A stretch of 64,000 nucleotides of DNA from DATKMP01 sp963790045 (lineage in GTDB: Bacteria; Bacteroidota; Ignavibacteria; UBA10030), in contig CAWBMS010000009.1 of the NCBI GenBank assembly GCA_963790045.1, positions 1 through 64,000 on the forward strand. Reading direction: 5' to 3'. Numbering within the stretch: the stretch's first letter is position 1; the number at the start of each line of letters is the position of its first letter. Below the pieces are notes generated by a model. That model worked only from the letters and a program-made list of their open reading frames with translations. It was not told the origin of the DNA and ran no database searches. Positions 37,253-46,549 of the stretch are shown one piece after another. The translations under genes were made by a program, and so were the position numbers.

Positions 37253-38086
37253 TTAGCGGTAATCCATGACATGGCGTTTAAAATTATCGAGACAATGATC
37301 GAAATCAATTCCATAGACATTTCTGAACACGTTGTTATGCTGAAAACTATCTAAAAGTTGTGTCATATATTTTATGAATTTTTCTTTTCCATAATTTTCA
37401 ATGAGATAGTCAACAATACAGGCAAATTCTGAATACATAAACGTTATCTTATATTTTACATCGAGCTTGACTTCATCTTCTCTTGTTGTATTAAAATATT
37501 CCGGTGGCAGAAAATTTCCTTGTCGTATATAATTGTATGTTTCTTTTTTGCTTGGATACCATGATGTTCCCATCTGATTTGTGCTGTAGACGGCAATTCC
37601 TTCTAAAAGCCAACGGGGATAAAAAAAATACGCAGTTAGAACCCCCATGTGCTGATATAAGAGTGTATGCGACAATTCATGACCCAGATAAATTTCCATT
37701 GATATTTTACCATCAAGAGCTTCCTGAACAGCCCAGGGTGATACGACTAAACTACCATTGGGATATGCACAAAAGCGTGCCTTTGTTATAGAACGTTGTG
37801 AATAGCTATCTGAATCGCGGAAGAATAATATTTCTGGTTTACGAATAAAGTTTAGGCCATGAAAATTTTCAACTGCGAAAATCAGTGTATCGATTTTATT
37901 GTAATCATAATATGTGGAACCGTTTTGAATGTAGATTACCACATTAGATAAGTTCTGTTTCGTAAAACCAATTTTTACAGGTGAATAAGGAAATAATGTT
38001 CCCCATAATAATTGATACGAAAAAGCCATTAAACCAAGTATCGCTAATCCTATAATGAATGACCTGACTTTATTCTTTATCTTCAA
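37253..38086 (-). CDS. Membrane-anchored gluzincin-like peptidase (MA-like)
   Basis: A 277-residue protein with an N-terminal membrane anchor (FIIGLAILGLMAFSYQLLW). The zinc motif HELSH is in YLGHELSHTLLYQH and a downstream Glu lies in PRWLLEGIAVYS, the gluzincin pattern of the peptidase MA-like family. The substrate is unknown. The gene is AT-richer than the housekeeping genes before it and lies between two copies of an 18-bp direct repeat, which suggests it arrived as a unit. Confidence 0.7.
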   Translation of the reverse strand: MKIKNKVRSFIIGLAILGLMAFSYQLLWGTLFPYSPVKIGFTKQNLSNVVIYIQNGSTYYDYNKIDTLIFAVENFHGLNFIRKPEILFFRDSDSYSQRSITKARFCAYPNGSLVVSPWAVQEALDGKISMEIYLGHELSHTLLYQHMGVLTAYFFYPRWLLEGIAVYSTNQMGTSWYPSKKETYNYIRQGNFLPPEYFNTTREDEVKLDVKYKITFMYSEFACIVDYLIENYGKEKFIKYMTQLLDSFQHNNVFRNVYGIDFDHCLDNFKRHVMDYR

Positions 38087-38195
38087 TAAGATTGTCCTTT
38101 ATTTTGAAACGCGCTCTAACGATTTCTATATTGCACAAAACATAAATGGCAGAGACACCCTACAATGAGATGCTCCCGCATAGCGGGATAATTTG

Positions 38196-38213
38196 TGCTT
38201 CCAGTTCTTTTTA
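38196..38213. repeat. 18-bp direct repeat, copy 2
   Basis: Exact second copy of TGCTTCCAGTTCTTTTTA (first at 37217-37234). A short hairpin TCCCGC-ATA-GCGGGA (38174-38188) lies next to it and could help end the transcript of the minus-strand gene at 38220. Confidence 0.6.
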
Positions 38214-38219
38214 AAATGA

Positions 38220-38672
38220 TTAAGCAGCACTATCACTTTTCCATGTTCTGGTGAACTCCTTGTGAAAAACTAAAAGTGGAATTAAATACAGTAATCCCAA
38301 CAATAATGCAAACGGAAGAACCAAGATAGTTGGATTCGTTACGAAATAAAGAGGGATGCGGACAGGAAATGCCATTTCGAATATTGCTCTTATTATCCAT
38401 AAGATACCCTGGCTAATGCCAAAGAACCATGCCCATCTTTCTGCCACAATAAGCCCTCTAGCGGCGCGAAGAGATAAGACACCAAAAACGGTCATACATA
38501 ATCCTATTGCAAGACAACAAAGAACCAAAAAGTCCTTGTAGTCCGTTGATAGATTAGCATATTCACCTAATTGAACCAATTGGATTAGCCAAACAAAATG
38601 AAGAAGAGCGATAAAAAGTTTTCCAATTCCTCCTGCTTGTATGAGGTTACTTGAAAGTTGTTTCTTATTCAT
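38220..38672 (-). CDS. Hypothetical four-helix membrane protein
   Basis: A 150-residue protein with four hydrophobic segments (about 17-35, 48-68, 80-98, 112-132) and short polar ends. No motif that I recognise. The start is preceded by a weak AAGAGAAT. It is one of two AT-rich minus-strand genes sharing the same 3' repeat. Function unknown. Confidence 0.65.
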   Translation of the reverse strand: MNKKQLSSNLIQAGGIGKLFIALLHFVWLIQLVQLGEYANLSTDYKDFLVLCCLAIGLCMTVFGVLSLRAARGLIVAERWAWFFGISQGILWIIRAIFEMAFPVRIPLYFVTNPTILVLPFALLLGLLYLIPLLVFHKEFTRTWKSDSAA

Positions 38673-38901
38673 ATTCTCTTTCTATATCTATAGTATAACG
38701 AGTGTGCCTGCTATGTGTAAAGTCGAGTAAAAAATGGTATCAGAAAAAAGGATGTAAAAAATCTACCGGCATGTATTCGTGGTCTTGTATGGTACCAAGC
38801 CACCTGTAATCAATCCGAAATATATTCCACGTGGAGAGGCAGCAACATAGCGAACGTGATCTGCACTTCCGCACATTCACAGGCGGCAGTCCGTTGTCCT
38901 C

Positions 38902-39045
38902 TCACCTCTGATCCTTCAAGGTTTTTCGCTTGACGAAATCACTCACCATCTCACTCACCATCTCACTCAGCATCAAAAACAGCGCAATTTCAGCATACAT
39001 CAATTTCAATCGATTTTTAAGCGAGAGTTGTTTTAAAAAATGCAA
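38902..39045 (-). CDS. Doubtful 47-residue ORF over a 12-bp tandem repeat
   Basis: The frame reads MLHFLKQLSLKNRLKLMYAE then a leucine-rich helix and SEMVSEMVSDF, the last part coming from a 12-bp unit repeated 2.8 times (38941-38974). There is no clear ribosome site and no recognised family. It borders the degenerate tandem array. It may be a gene remnant. Confidence 0.2.
   Translation of the reverse strand: MHFLKQLSLKNRLKLMYAEIALFLMLSEMVSEMVSDFVKRKTLKDQR
38941..38974. repeat. 12-bp tandem repeat
   Basis: ACTCACCATCTC is present twice in full, followed by ACTCAGCATC, a 12-bp period covering 34 bases. It lies at the edge of the 1-kb gene-poor stretch. Confidence 0.8.
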
Positions 39046-39075
39046 CATAGTCGTTTTTTGCCAATATTCGACATC

Positions 39076-39600
39076 ATATAGTATAAAATAATCAAAGTAA
39101 ATCACTATTTGTTCAATATAAATTTAGTTTTTGACAATATAAATTATTATATTGTCTATGTAAATTATATTTTTGTAAACGCAAAAGTAAAATTGTTGCT
39201 GTAAGATATGATTTGTTCAATGTAAGTATCTATTTTATCAATGTAGGTTGTAAATTTGCATGTGCAAATGCGATTTGGTCGATGTACATCGCTATTTTTC
39301 CGGTGCAGATTCTATCTTATCCCCGTAAATTGCAATTTGCGCCGCTGCAGAATCAAGATTGTTTCTGTAAAAAACAATTTCGGCAATGCAGTTGCAATTC
39401 GGTCTCTGTAATTTGTAATTTTGTCAGGGCAGAAACAATTCGACCGCTGTCAACTGCAAATCGGTCAATGTAAATTACAATCCTATCGGTGCAATTTCAA
39501 TTCGTCGGGGGCAGGCGGAGTTCATCCGGCGCAGAACGAATGCGGAGGATGCAGAGAGCATACCGGCGGTGTAATTTTCTTTTCTTAGTCCGCACTCAAG
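39076..39600. repeat. Degenerate 20-21 bp tandem array, about 25 units
   Basis: This stretch has no credible gene. A G(T/C)A core recurs at 39097, (ATA at 39118 and 39139), 39160, 39181, 39201, 39222, 39243, 39264, 39284, 39305, 39325, 39347, 39367, 39388, 39408, 39429, 39449, 39470, 39491, 39511, 39531, 39551, 39571 and 39592. Steps are 20 or 21 bases, once 22. Each unit resembles TTCGGTCAATGTAAATTGCA with heavy drift. Units are AT-rich at the left end and GC-rich at the right end. Weaker units may run on to about 39700. The gap between the genes at 38220 and 39682 is otherwise empty. Confidence 0.8.
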
Positions 39601-39681
39601 AATAAGTGTGCTGCCGGAGATGCCGGGGAGAGGTGCAAACAATTCTGCCGCAGCGCAGGGAATGTGGTTGCGGCAGAATGA

Positions 39682-40290
39682 CTATAAGCGCATGCAAGGT
39701 GGCGGAGGTAATTTTTTATATATTTCAGAATTGTAAATTAAACTTTCAATATAATTTTCAAGCCTACTTACCTTTTTTACTCGCTCACTGCAAGTATAGC
39801 TGTATTTATGAAAGTGTATTGATCGTTGGACGGTGTCAGCGTGAATATCGAATGTAATATTGTTGGGGAAACCTTTTCGTGGACAAGGGTCTTCAACAAA
39901 AGTTGGATAATTGAATAAATCTATTGTATTCATCATAGTATAAATAGTATCTAATTGTGTTTGCGTCAGATAAAAATTTACAGTTATGTCTTTTCCACAC
40001 ACCATGTCTTTTGTGAAGGTATGGTCGTATGTGTCGAGTACATTTCGTGAATCAAAATGAAAAATAAATCCAAAATTTGTCGGTCTTTGCTCCGGCATTG
40101 AATAATGTATTTTAGGAAGTTGATATAAACTTTTTAGAAGCGAATCGCTTATTTGTGGGTGTTGTTGCGTGCTGGCTGTTGATTGAATGACAGTATATCC
40201 GCAAGCACTTAATCCCATCGAAAGAAATATGCAACAGACCAGCATTGTGAAAAATTGCTTTTGCGATAATGTATTGTTCTTCTGTCGCAT
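39682..40290 (-). CDS. Hypothetical lipoprotein
   Basis: A 202-residue protein with a signal peptide and lipobox LSACG near residue 29. The mature part has several cysteines (DMVCGKD, VEDPCPRKG, YSYTCSERV) and ends PPPPCMRL. I see no known domain. Its 3' end enters the weak tail of the tandem array. Confidence 0.6.
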   Translation of the reverse strand: MRQKNNTLSQKQFFTMLVCCIFLSMGLSACGYTVIQSTASTQQHPQISDSLLKSLYQLPKIHYSMPEQRPTNFGFIFHFDSRNVLDTYDHTFTKDMVCGKDITVNFYLTQTQLDTIYTMMNTIDLFNYPTFVEDPCPRKGFPNNITFDIHADTVQRSIHFHKYSYTCSERVKKVSRLENYIESLIYNSEIYKKLPPPPCMRL

Positions 40291-40326
40291 TTTCTTCCTC
40301 CTTGAAAATTTTTTTTCACAAGATTT

Positions 40327-42375
40327 TTACTTCGTATGGTCTTGTATCCAGTCTAACACTGTTTTGTACCACAGCTCGGAGTTCTGCGGTTTGGTTACGA
40401 AGTGGCATTCGTCCGGGAAGTAGAGCATTTTGGATTCCACACCCATGCGCTGCAATGCGGTGAACAATTGGAATCCTTCGCTCACGTCTAAGCGATAATC
40501 CTGCTGACCGTGAATGACGAGCGTCGGCGTTTTAAAATTTTTCACGTATTCCATCGGCGAGAATTTTTTATACAGTTCGGGATGGTCGTACGGCGTGCCG
40601 CCCATTTCCCATTCGTCGAACCACAATTCTTCCGTGGTGCCGTACGCGCTGAACGGATTGAACACGCCGTCGTGCGAGACGATTGCTTTAAACCGATCCG
40701 TGTGGCCGAGCATCCAGTTCATCATATACCCGCCGTAGGATGCGCCCGCAGCCGTCATCCGGTTTGCGTCAATGAATGGATATGATGCGAGCGCGAAGTC
40801 GAGGCCTTTCATTAAATCCTCGTACACTTTACCGCCCCAATCTTTGCTGATCTCGTCCGTGAACTGCTGCCCGTAGCCCGTGCTGCCGCGCGGATTGATA
40901 GCGATGACGACAAAGCCGCGCGAGGCAAACATCTGCGTGTTCCAGCGGTAATGGAATTCATCGCCCCATGCGCCTTGAGGACCGCCGTGCACAAGGAAGA
41001 TGAGAGGATATTTTTTGGATGCATCGAATGCAGGCGGCTTTAGCAAAAATCCATGCACCTTCGTTCCGCCCGCGCCTTCAAACCAGAAATTTTCTATGGG
41101 ATTCATTTCTAACGCTGCGGTTTTTTCTTTGTTGATGAATGAAAGTTGTTGTACATCTTTGCCTTTGACATTCATTGAGAAAATTTCTGTCGGCAATGTT
41201 GAACGCTCTTTGACAAAGACAAGCGTTTTGCCGTCCGGTGTAATTTGCAATCCGGAAACAAATCCTTCGTTAGAAAGTTTTGTTGTCTTGCGATCTTTGA
41301 CGGTTGTTTTGAAGATGGACACGTTTCCTTTGTCTTCCGCCGTCCAGTATAATGTTTTTGCATCCGGCGACCACACCACGTTGCCGACGCTGAAATCCTG
41401 ATCTTCGGTAAGACGGATTTTTGTTCCCGTCGCGCGTTCATACAATGTCAGTTCTTGTTTATCGGATTCAAATCCGGGCCGGCGCATAGCGCGATAGGCG
41501 ACGTACTTTCCGTCAGGCGAATACATCGGCTGGTTGTCATTCGCAGGATTGTTGGAAATATTCTTCGGTTCACCCGCCGCGGCGGGCGAGCCGCCGGTGA
41601 CGGGAATCGCATACAGTTCGTTGTTCGTGCTCGTCGCCACCATCGCATCGGGATTGCGCGTGAAAATAATTTCTTTGCTGTCCGGTGAGAACGCATAATC
41701 CACGCTGCCGCCAAGATCGACGGGCGGCGTATCAAATTCACCCGGCGTCAGGTCGAGTGATTTACCGCCTTCCGAAGGCATCACAAGTAAATGATTGCGC
41801 TTGCCATCTTTGTATTCGTTCCAAAAGCGATAAGGAAGACGCGTAAAGATTTTTGCTTTTACTTTGCTGTCTTCCACTGCTTTCAATTTCTGCGCATTGC
41901 TCTCTTCGTCCTTGCATTCGGGGAACACGCTGGAGTTGAAGGCGAACATTTTACCGTCCGGCGAAACCACGAGGCCGGATGCTTCGGTGGCGATGTTGGA
42001 AATCTTTTTCGCTTCGCCGCTGTCCGTGGGAATCATCCAGATCTGCGATTTGTTGTCGCGCGTAGAAATAAATGCGATGGATTTTCCGTCCGGCATCCAG
42101 CGTGGATTGTTGTTCTGGCCTTTTGCATTTGTCAATTGTTTAACTGCGCCGCCGCCGACAGGTACAAGATAAATATTACTGGTAGATTTATTTTCATCTT
42201 TCAATTGCCACGTCACGACGAAGACAATCGTTTTTCCGTCCGGGGAAATCTGCGGATCGCTCACGCGCCCCATGCCGATCATATCATCAAACGTGATCGC
42301 GCGTTTTGCCTGTGCCAGCGCCAGCATCGGGATGAATAAAAGTGTGAATGAAAGAATCATGAATACATTCCTCAT
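40327..42375 (-). CDS. S9-family prolyl oligopeptidase-like peptidase
   Basis: A 682-residue secreted serine peptidase. Signal peptide MRNVFMILSFTLLFIPMLALAQA, then a WD40-like propeller with repeats of the DPQISPDGKTIVF type (TolB-like), then the alpha/beta hydrolase domain: FLVHGGPQGAWGDEFHYRW, nucleophile elbow GASYGGYM (Ser), VIHGQQDYRLD (Asp) and DECHFVTKPQN (His). It probably removes dipeptides or acylated residues from peptides in the periplasm. A single-gene unit. Confidence 0.93.
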   Translation of the reverse strand: MRNVFMILSFTLLFIPMLALAQAKRAITFDDMIGMGRVSDPQISPDGKTIVFVVTWQLKDENKSTSNIYLVPVGGGAVKQLTNAKGQNNNPRWMPDGKSIAFISTRDNKSQIWMIPTDSGEAKKISNIATEASGLVVSPDGKMFAFNSSVFPECKDEESNAQKLKAVEDSKVKAKIFTRLPYRFWNEYKDGKRNHLLVMPSEGGKSLDLTPGEFDTPPVDLGGSVDYAFSPDSKEIIFTRNPDAMVATSTNNELYAIPVTGGSPAAAGEPKNISNNPANDNQPMYSPDGKYVAYRAMRRPGFESDKQELTLYERATGTKIRLTEDQDFSVGNVVWSPDAKTLYWTAEDKGNVSIFKTTVKDRKTTKLSNEGFVSGLQITPDGKTLVFVKERSTLPTEIFSMNVKGKDVQQLSFINKEKTAALEMNPIENFWFEGAGGTKVHGFLLKPPAFDASKKYPLIFLVHGGPQGAWGDEFHYRWNTQMFASRGFVVIAINPRGSTGYGQQFTDEISKDWGGKVYEDLMKGLDFALASYPFIDANRMTAAGASYGGYMMNWMLGHTDRFKAIVSHDGVFNPFSAYGTTEELWFDEWEMGGTPYDHPELYKKFSPMEYVKNFKTPTLVIHGQQDYRLDVSEGFQLFTALQRMGVESKMLYFPDECHFVTKPQNSELWYKTVLDWIQDHTK

Positions 42376-42510
42376 AGCGACTCCTGTTGAACATTTTTAT
42401 TGAGTTCAATGTAGCAGAAAATGGAGAAAGGAACAATGCAGGGGAAGATTACGTATAAAACCTAAACTTGAAATTGAGAGAATAAATAGTTAATTAACAT
42501 TAACACGAAT

Positions 42511-43320
42511 ATGGAAGATTTAGGTGCTTCGATGGGAACCGCGGAAATTCATTACAAGAACAATTTTATTACTGGCGCAATACTTAGAGTTGATTTTTCT
42601 CATCCACTTGATAATTTAACGCATGAAAATGTCGATCTAATAAAATCAAAACTTACTGATTGTAAATTTGAATTTCGTGAGAAGAAGGTTGCAAACGTAA
42701 ATATAAATCTCACAAATCAATCTTCTGAACTCAAAGTTAGTGGTTTACAGGCAATCTTTGAATTTACAGATAAGAAGGGTAGATTTATCTTACAAAATGA
42801 TTATTTTTGCCTTGAGTTAAATGATTATTCAAATTTTTTATCCTTTAAGACACTCTTTAATCATGGACTCAGTGTTTGTGCTTATGTTTTAGGGATTTCA
42901 GAATTCAAGAGAATAGGATTGCGTTATATAAATGTCATCAAAAGTGAACAAGTAAAAAAAATAAACGACTGGGTTACATTTATTAAACCACCGTTTGTTC
43001 CTCTTTATAATGAATTACTTCCCTCACATGAAGATACAATTGACAATTATAATGAATTCACGATTAGAAAATCAATGAATAATCTTGCGTTATCAGACGG
43101 AGAATACATGATCAACCTAAATTTTGGATTGTGGAATGATAAATTTCCATCGAAAATTATAGATCATCAATTTATTATAGATATTGATTGTTTTATTTCA
43201 GACATGATTATTGGAACAAACGATTTTCAAGAGCGTCTACCTAAAATGAATATATTATGCGTCGATTTATTCAGACAAATCATAATGCCTAAATTAGAAA
43301 CAAAGTTAATAGGAAATTAA
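42511..43320 (+). CDS. TIGR04255-family protein
   Basis: A 269-residue protein. The middle segment RIGLRYINVI is typical of TIGR04255 proteins, a scattered family of unknown function often found in genomic islands. The gene is clearly AT-richer than its neighbours and uses A/T-ending codons throughout. It is the first of three genes packed head to tail (gap 3 bases, then an overlap), which look like an acquired cassette. An in-frame ATG eight codons in is an alternative start. Confidence 0.65.
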   Translation: MEDLGASMGTAEIHYKNNFITGAILRVDFSHPLDNLTHENVDLIKSKLTDCKFEFREKKVANVNINLTNQSSELKVSGLQAIFEFTDKKGRFILQNDYFCLELNDYSNFLSFKTLFNHGLSVCAYVLGISEFKRIGLRYINVIKSEQVKKINDWVTFIKPPFVPLYNELLPSHEDTIDNYNEFTIRKSMNNLALSDGEYMINLNFGLWNDKFPSKIIDHQFIIDIDCFISDMIIGTNDFQERLPKMNILCVDLFRQIIMPKLETKLIGN

Positions 43321-43323
43321 AAC

Positions 43324-43518
43324 ATGCCCAACGAATACTGTGAAAATGACAGTTATGAAGAGATTATTGCCAAATCCGTCGATGGTTATACAAAAGATTC
43401 TCTTGATGAGACAAAAGATAAGGAAAAAATATATCCAAACAATAGTGATATGCTACAGTTTTCAATAGAAGAAATTAGAGAAAGACTTTCAAAGAAGGAT
43501 GTGGCAACAAAAAGCTGA
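43324..43518 (+). CDS. Small acidic protein of the TIGR04255 cassette
   Basis: A 64-residue acidic protein (MPNEYCENDSYEEIIAK..., SIEEIRERLSKKDVATKS). It follows the TIGR04255 gene by 3 bases and overlaps the next gene by 20 bases. No known motif. The size, charge and overlap are like those of an antitoxin or adaptor, but nothing in the sequence proves this. Confidence 0.55.
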   Translation: MPNEYCENDSYEEIIAKSVDGYTKDSLDETKDKEKIYPNNSDMLQFSIEEIRERLSKKDVATKS

Positions 43519-44038
43519 CAAAAAATTATCTACTGGTTGTTTAGTTCTTAACTTACCTATTTTTTCAAAGCTTGAACAGGGAAAAGAGTTTAGTGTATTC
43601 CCATATAGTATCATAATTACACAAGCATGCCATATCGCGAGTTACTATAAGGCATTGATCGATCAGAAAAAAAATCCTTCTGAACCATACAATAGACAAC
43701 TAATAACTCAAGTTTTACTGCTTCCAGCATTTGAAGAAGAATCTTTTAAATCTGGAACCCATCTTGAAAAACAATATGGGAAAAAGATAAAAAGTATTGA
43801 AACGGCGGTGTTCTCACGAATTAAAATTGGGCAAGATTTTAGACACCATTTCCTTGCCGATCATAGTCATGTTCTCCCGAATTTATTTATAGATTTTAAA
43901 CATTATTTTACTGTTCCTATAGAAATTGTCATTGAAACAGTTGAGCAACGCGAATCCTTTCCATTTGAATTAGAGTTTAAACATTATACTGATTTGTCAG
44001 ATAGATTCGCTCATTATCTTCAAAGAGTCGCCGTTTAA
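43499..44038 (+). CDS. Third protein of the TIGR04255 cassette, unknown
   Basis: A 179-residue protein. It contains YSIIITQACHIASYY, similar in shape to the SQTCDL-type motif of some island-borne hypothetical proteins, and a His-rich run, DFRHHFLADHSHVLPN. AT-rich like the two genes before it. No family could be named with confidence. It ends 79 bases before the opposing proA gene. Confidence 0.55.
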   Translation: MWQQKADKKLSTGCLVLNLPIFSKLEQGKEFSVFPYSIIITQACHIASYYKALIDQKKNPSEPYNRQLITQVLLLPAFEEESFKSGTHLEKQYGKKIKSIETAVFSRIKIGQDFRHHFLADHSHVLPNLFIDFKHYFTVPIEIVIETVEQRESFPFELEFKHYTDLSDRFAHYLQRVAV

Positions 44039-44117
44039 ATGTAATTTCTCCTTTAAGTTTTCAAATTCATCTTAAACGTTGAAGATATTCATATCTTCAA
44101 TATCTCGCCTTTATTAG

Positions 44118-45371
44118 CTACTTTCGCACTTGTCCTTTGCCGTGAATGATAAATTTTGTGCTCGTAAGTTCGACCAGTCCCATTGGCCCACGAGCATGCA
44201 ATTTCTGTGTACTGATGCCGATCTCCGCACCGAGGCCGAATTCAAATCCGTCGGTAAAGCGTGTGGACGCATTCACATACACGGCGGCGGAATCCACTTC
44301 GCGCAGAAATGTCTCGCCGTTGGCTTTTGTGCCGGTCACAATCGCATCGGAATGATGCGAGCCGTATTTATTGATGTGTGCGATGGCTTCATTCACATCT
44401 CGTACAACTTTGATTCCGATAATGAGATCAAGATATTCGTGATACCAATCCGATTCCGTAGCCGGAACAACGCCGGAGAGAATTTTTTTTGTCTGCGCAT
44501 CGCCGCGCAATTCCACGTCGGCGCTGCGAAGCTGTTCAGCTACAACAGGAAGAAATTTATTCGCGATGGCTTGATGCACCAATAATTTTTCTGCCGCGTT
44601 GCAAACAGAAGGACGCTGCGTTTTTGCATTGACCACAATTGCTGCGGCGTTCTTCAAATCCGCCGTACGATCGACGAAGACGTGGCAGTTTCCTTCGCCG
44701 TGAGCGATGACCGGAACGCTGGATTGTTCTTGAATGAACGAAATCAATTTCTGACTTCCGCGCGGAATAATCACATCGAGCGACTTGTCCTGCTTCAACA
44801 TTTCCACCACCGCTTTGCGATCCGTTGTATCGATAAATTCTACGCAGCCGGAAGGAAGCCTGACAACGTTCAACGCTTTCTTTACAATCTGCACCAACAA
44901 TTTATTCGTGCGGATAGCTTCGGAACCGCCGCGCAGCAGCACGGTGTTTCCGGCCTTCAAACACAGTGCTGCTGCATCGATGGTGACATTTGGACGCGCT
45001 TCGTAAATAATTCCTACTGCCCCGAGCGGCACGCGCATTTTTTCGATGACGAGTCCATTCGGGCGTTTCGTTCGCTCTATTGTAGTGCCAACCGGATCTG
45101 GAAGTTTGACAACATCGTTCACGCCGGCAATCATTTGAGCAATGCGTTTTTCGTTCAATGTCAGTCGATCTAATAAAACTTCAGAAATGCCGGCATGTTT
45201 TGCTGCGATTAAATCTTTTTGATTGATACGAACGATGGCAAGTGTTTCGTTCTTCAATTCCAGCGCAAGTGCTTTCAGCAGCGCATTTTTTTTTGCTGTC
45301 GGTGCATTGTACAGGGCAGTGCTTGCGCGTTTCACGGATTCTGCTTTTTTCTGAACGAGTGTTGCTGCCAT
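44118..45371 (-). CDS. proA: Glutamate-5-semialdehyde dehydrogenase
   Basis: A 417-residue NADPH-dependent enzyme reducing glutamyl-5-phosphate in proline synthesis. VPLGAVGIIYEARPNVT, the catalytic-Cys segment KTQRPSVCNAAEKLLV and the C-terminal FTDGFEFGLGAEIGISTQKLHARGP are all family hallmarks. It overlaps the proB stop by one base, so the two are translated as a pair. Confidence 0.96.
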   Translation of the reverse strand: MAATLVQKKAESVKRASTALYNAPTAKKNALLKALALELKNETLAIVRINQKDLIAAKHAGISEVLLDRLTLNEKRIAQMIAGVNDVVKLPDPVGTTIERTKRPNGLVIEKMRVPLGAVGIIYEARPNVTIDAAALCLKAGNTVLLRGGSEAIRTNKLLVQIVKKALNVVRLPSGCVEFIDTTDRKAVVEMLKQDKSLDVIIPRGSQKLISFIQEQSSVPVIAHGEGNCHVFVDRTADLKNAAAIVVNAKTQRPSVCNAAEKLLVHQAIANKFLPVVAEQLRSADVELRGDAQTKKILSGVVPATESDWYHEYLDLIIGIKVVRDVNEAIAHINKYGSHHSDAIVTGTKANGETFLREVDSAAVYVNASTRFTDGFEFGLGAEIGISTQKLHARGPMGLVELTSTKFIIHGKGQVRK

Positions 45372-46507
45372 TATTCTTCTCCCAGCGTAACAAGATTATC
45401 GCGATGAATCACTTCTGCTGGCGCTCTCCTGTGCAGGATCGTTTCAATCTCGCTGCTCTTTTTGCCTTTAATTTTTCCAAGTTCGATTGCGGAGTAATGT
45501 GTCATCCCTTTTGCGATAACCGTACCTTTTGCGTCTGCGATAGAAATAATTTCTTTTGCCTTAAATTCTCCGCGCACTTCGACAATGCCGGAGGGAAGCA
45601 AACTTTTATGTTGCTTGAGCAGCGCGTTCTTCGCGCCATCGTCGATAACGATACCGCCGGCGGTGTGGGAAATAAATCCGATCCAGTTTTTTCGCTCGGA
45701 TAATTTTTTCTCCGCAGGAAGAAACACGGTGCCGTCAACATCACCGGAAAAAATATCATCCAGCACGTTTGCTTTTTTTCCGTTCGTAATGATAACGGCG
45801 ATGCCCGCGCGTACACAGCGCTTTGCTGCTTGTATTTTTGTCGCCATGCCGCCGGTGCTTAATTCTGTGTTCGATTTTTTTGCAAATCGTTCGATGCTTG
45901 GCGTAATTTTTTCGATAATCGGAATAAGCTTTGCGTCAGGATTTTTTGTCGGATCGTCGGAATAAAATCCGTCGATGTCTGTCAAAATCACCAAAACATC
46001 CGCTTCGATGAGCGTTGCAACCATGGAAGAAAGATTATCGTTGTCGCCTAATTTAATTTCTTCCACAGCGACCGTATCATTTTCGTTGATGACCGGTACA
46101 ACATTTTTCTCAAACAGTGCGGCAAAAGTATTTTTCGCGTTGACGAATCTCTTGCGTGTTGTGAAATCATCTTTCGTCAGCAGCAGCTGGGCAATGGGTT
46201 GATGCTGTTTGCGAAAGGCGTTCTCGTACGCTTCCATCAATAACGGCTGGCCGATGGCTGCCGTTGCTTGTTTATCGGGAATCGTTTTCGGCCGTTCTGG
46301 CAAATGCAATGCGGCGACACCTGCGCCGATGGCGCCGGAAGTAACAATCGCAACGTGGCTGCCGTTTGCACGAAGAACCGCTACACTTTTTGCAATTGTG
46401 CCGATGCGTTCAGTGTTGATGCCTTGTGTTTTATCCGCAAGGAGATTGGTGCCGATCTTAACAACAATCGTGTTGTGATGTTGTAATAATGAGTTTATTC
46501 GCTGCAT
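45371..46507 (-). CDS. proB: Glutamate 5-kinase with PUA domain
   Basis: A 378-residue kinase for the first step of proline synthesis. VVKIGTNLLAD, VTSGAIGAGVAAL, VPVINENDTVAVEE and LSTGGMATKIQAAK mark the kinase domain. The last 100 residues form the PUA domain (KSLLPSGIVEVRGEF). It precedes proA in one operon. A perfect inverted repeat lies 43 bases before the start codon. Confidence 0.96.
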   Translation of the reverse strand: MQRINSLLQHHNTIVVKIGTNLLADKTQGINTERIGTIAKSVAVLRANGSHVAIVTSGAIGAGVAALHLPERPKTIPDKQATAAIGQPLLMEAYENAFRKQHQPIAQLLLTKDDFTTRKRFVNAKNTFAALFEKNVVPVINENDTVAVEEIKLGDNDNLSSMVATLIEADVLVILTDIDGFYSDDPTKNPDAKLIPIIEKITPSIERFAKKSNTELSTGGMATKIQAAKRCVRAGIAVIITNGKKANVLDDIFSGDVDGTVFLPAEKKLSERKNWIGFISHTAGGIVIDDGAKNALLKQHKSLLPSGIVEVRGEFKAKEIISIADAKGTVIAKGMTHYSAIELGKIKGKKSSEIETILHRRAPAEVIHRDNLVTLGEE

Positions 46508-46549
46508 GATCGTTGTTGCAATTCCATAACATTCATTTTATTAAATATA

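Noticed and set aside
37253..38672. Integron gene cassettes with attC sites
   Set aside because: The repeated 18-mers lack the GTTRRRY/RYYYAAC core sites of attC, and no integrase gene is in the window.
39213..39473. An 86-codon frame running through the tandem array
   Set aside because: The period is not a multiple of three, the frame crosses many array units with no ribosome site, and the protein has no domain-like pattern.
39076..39600. The tandem array as a CRISPR array
   Set aside because: There is no conserved repeat alternating with unique spacers; every 20-21 bp unit drifts along its whole length, and no cas gene is in the window.
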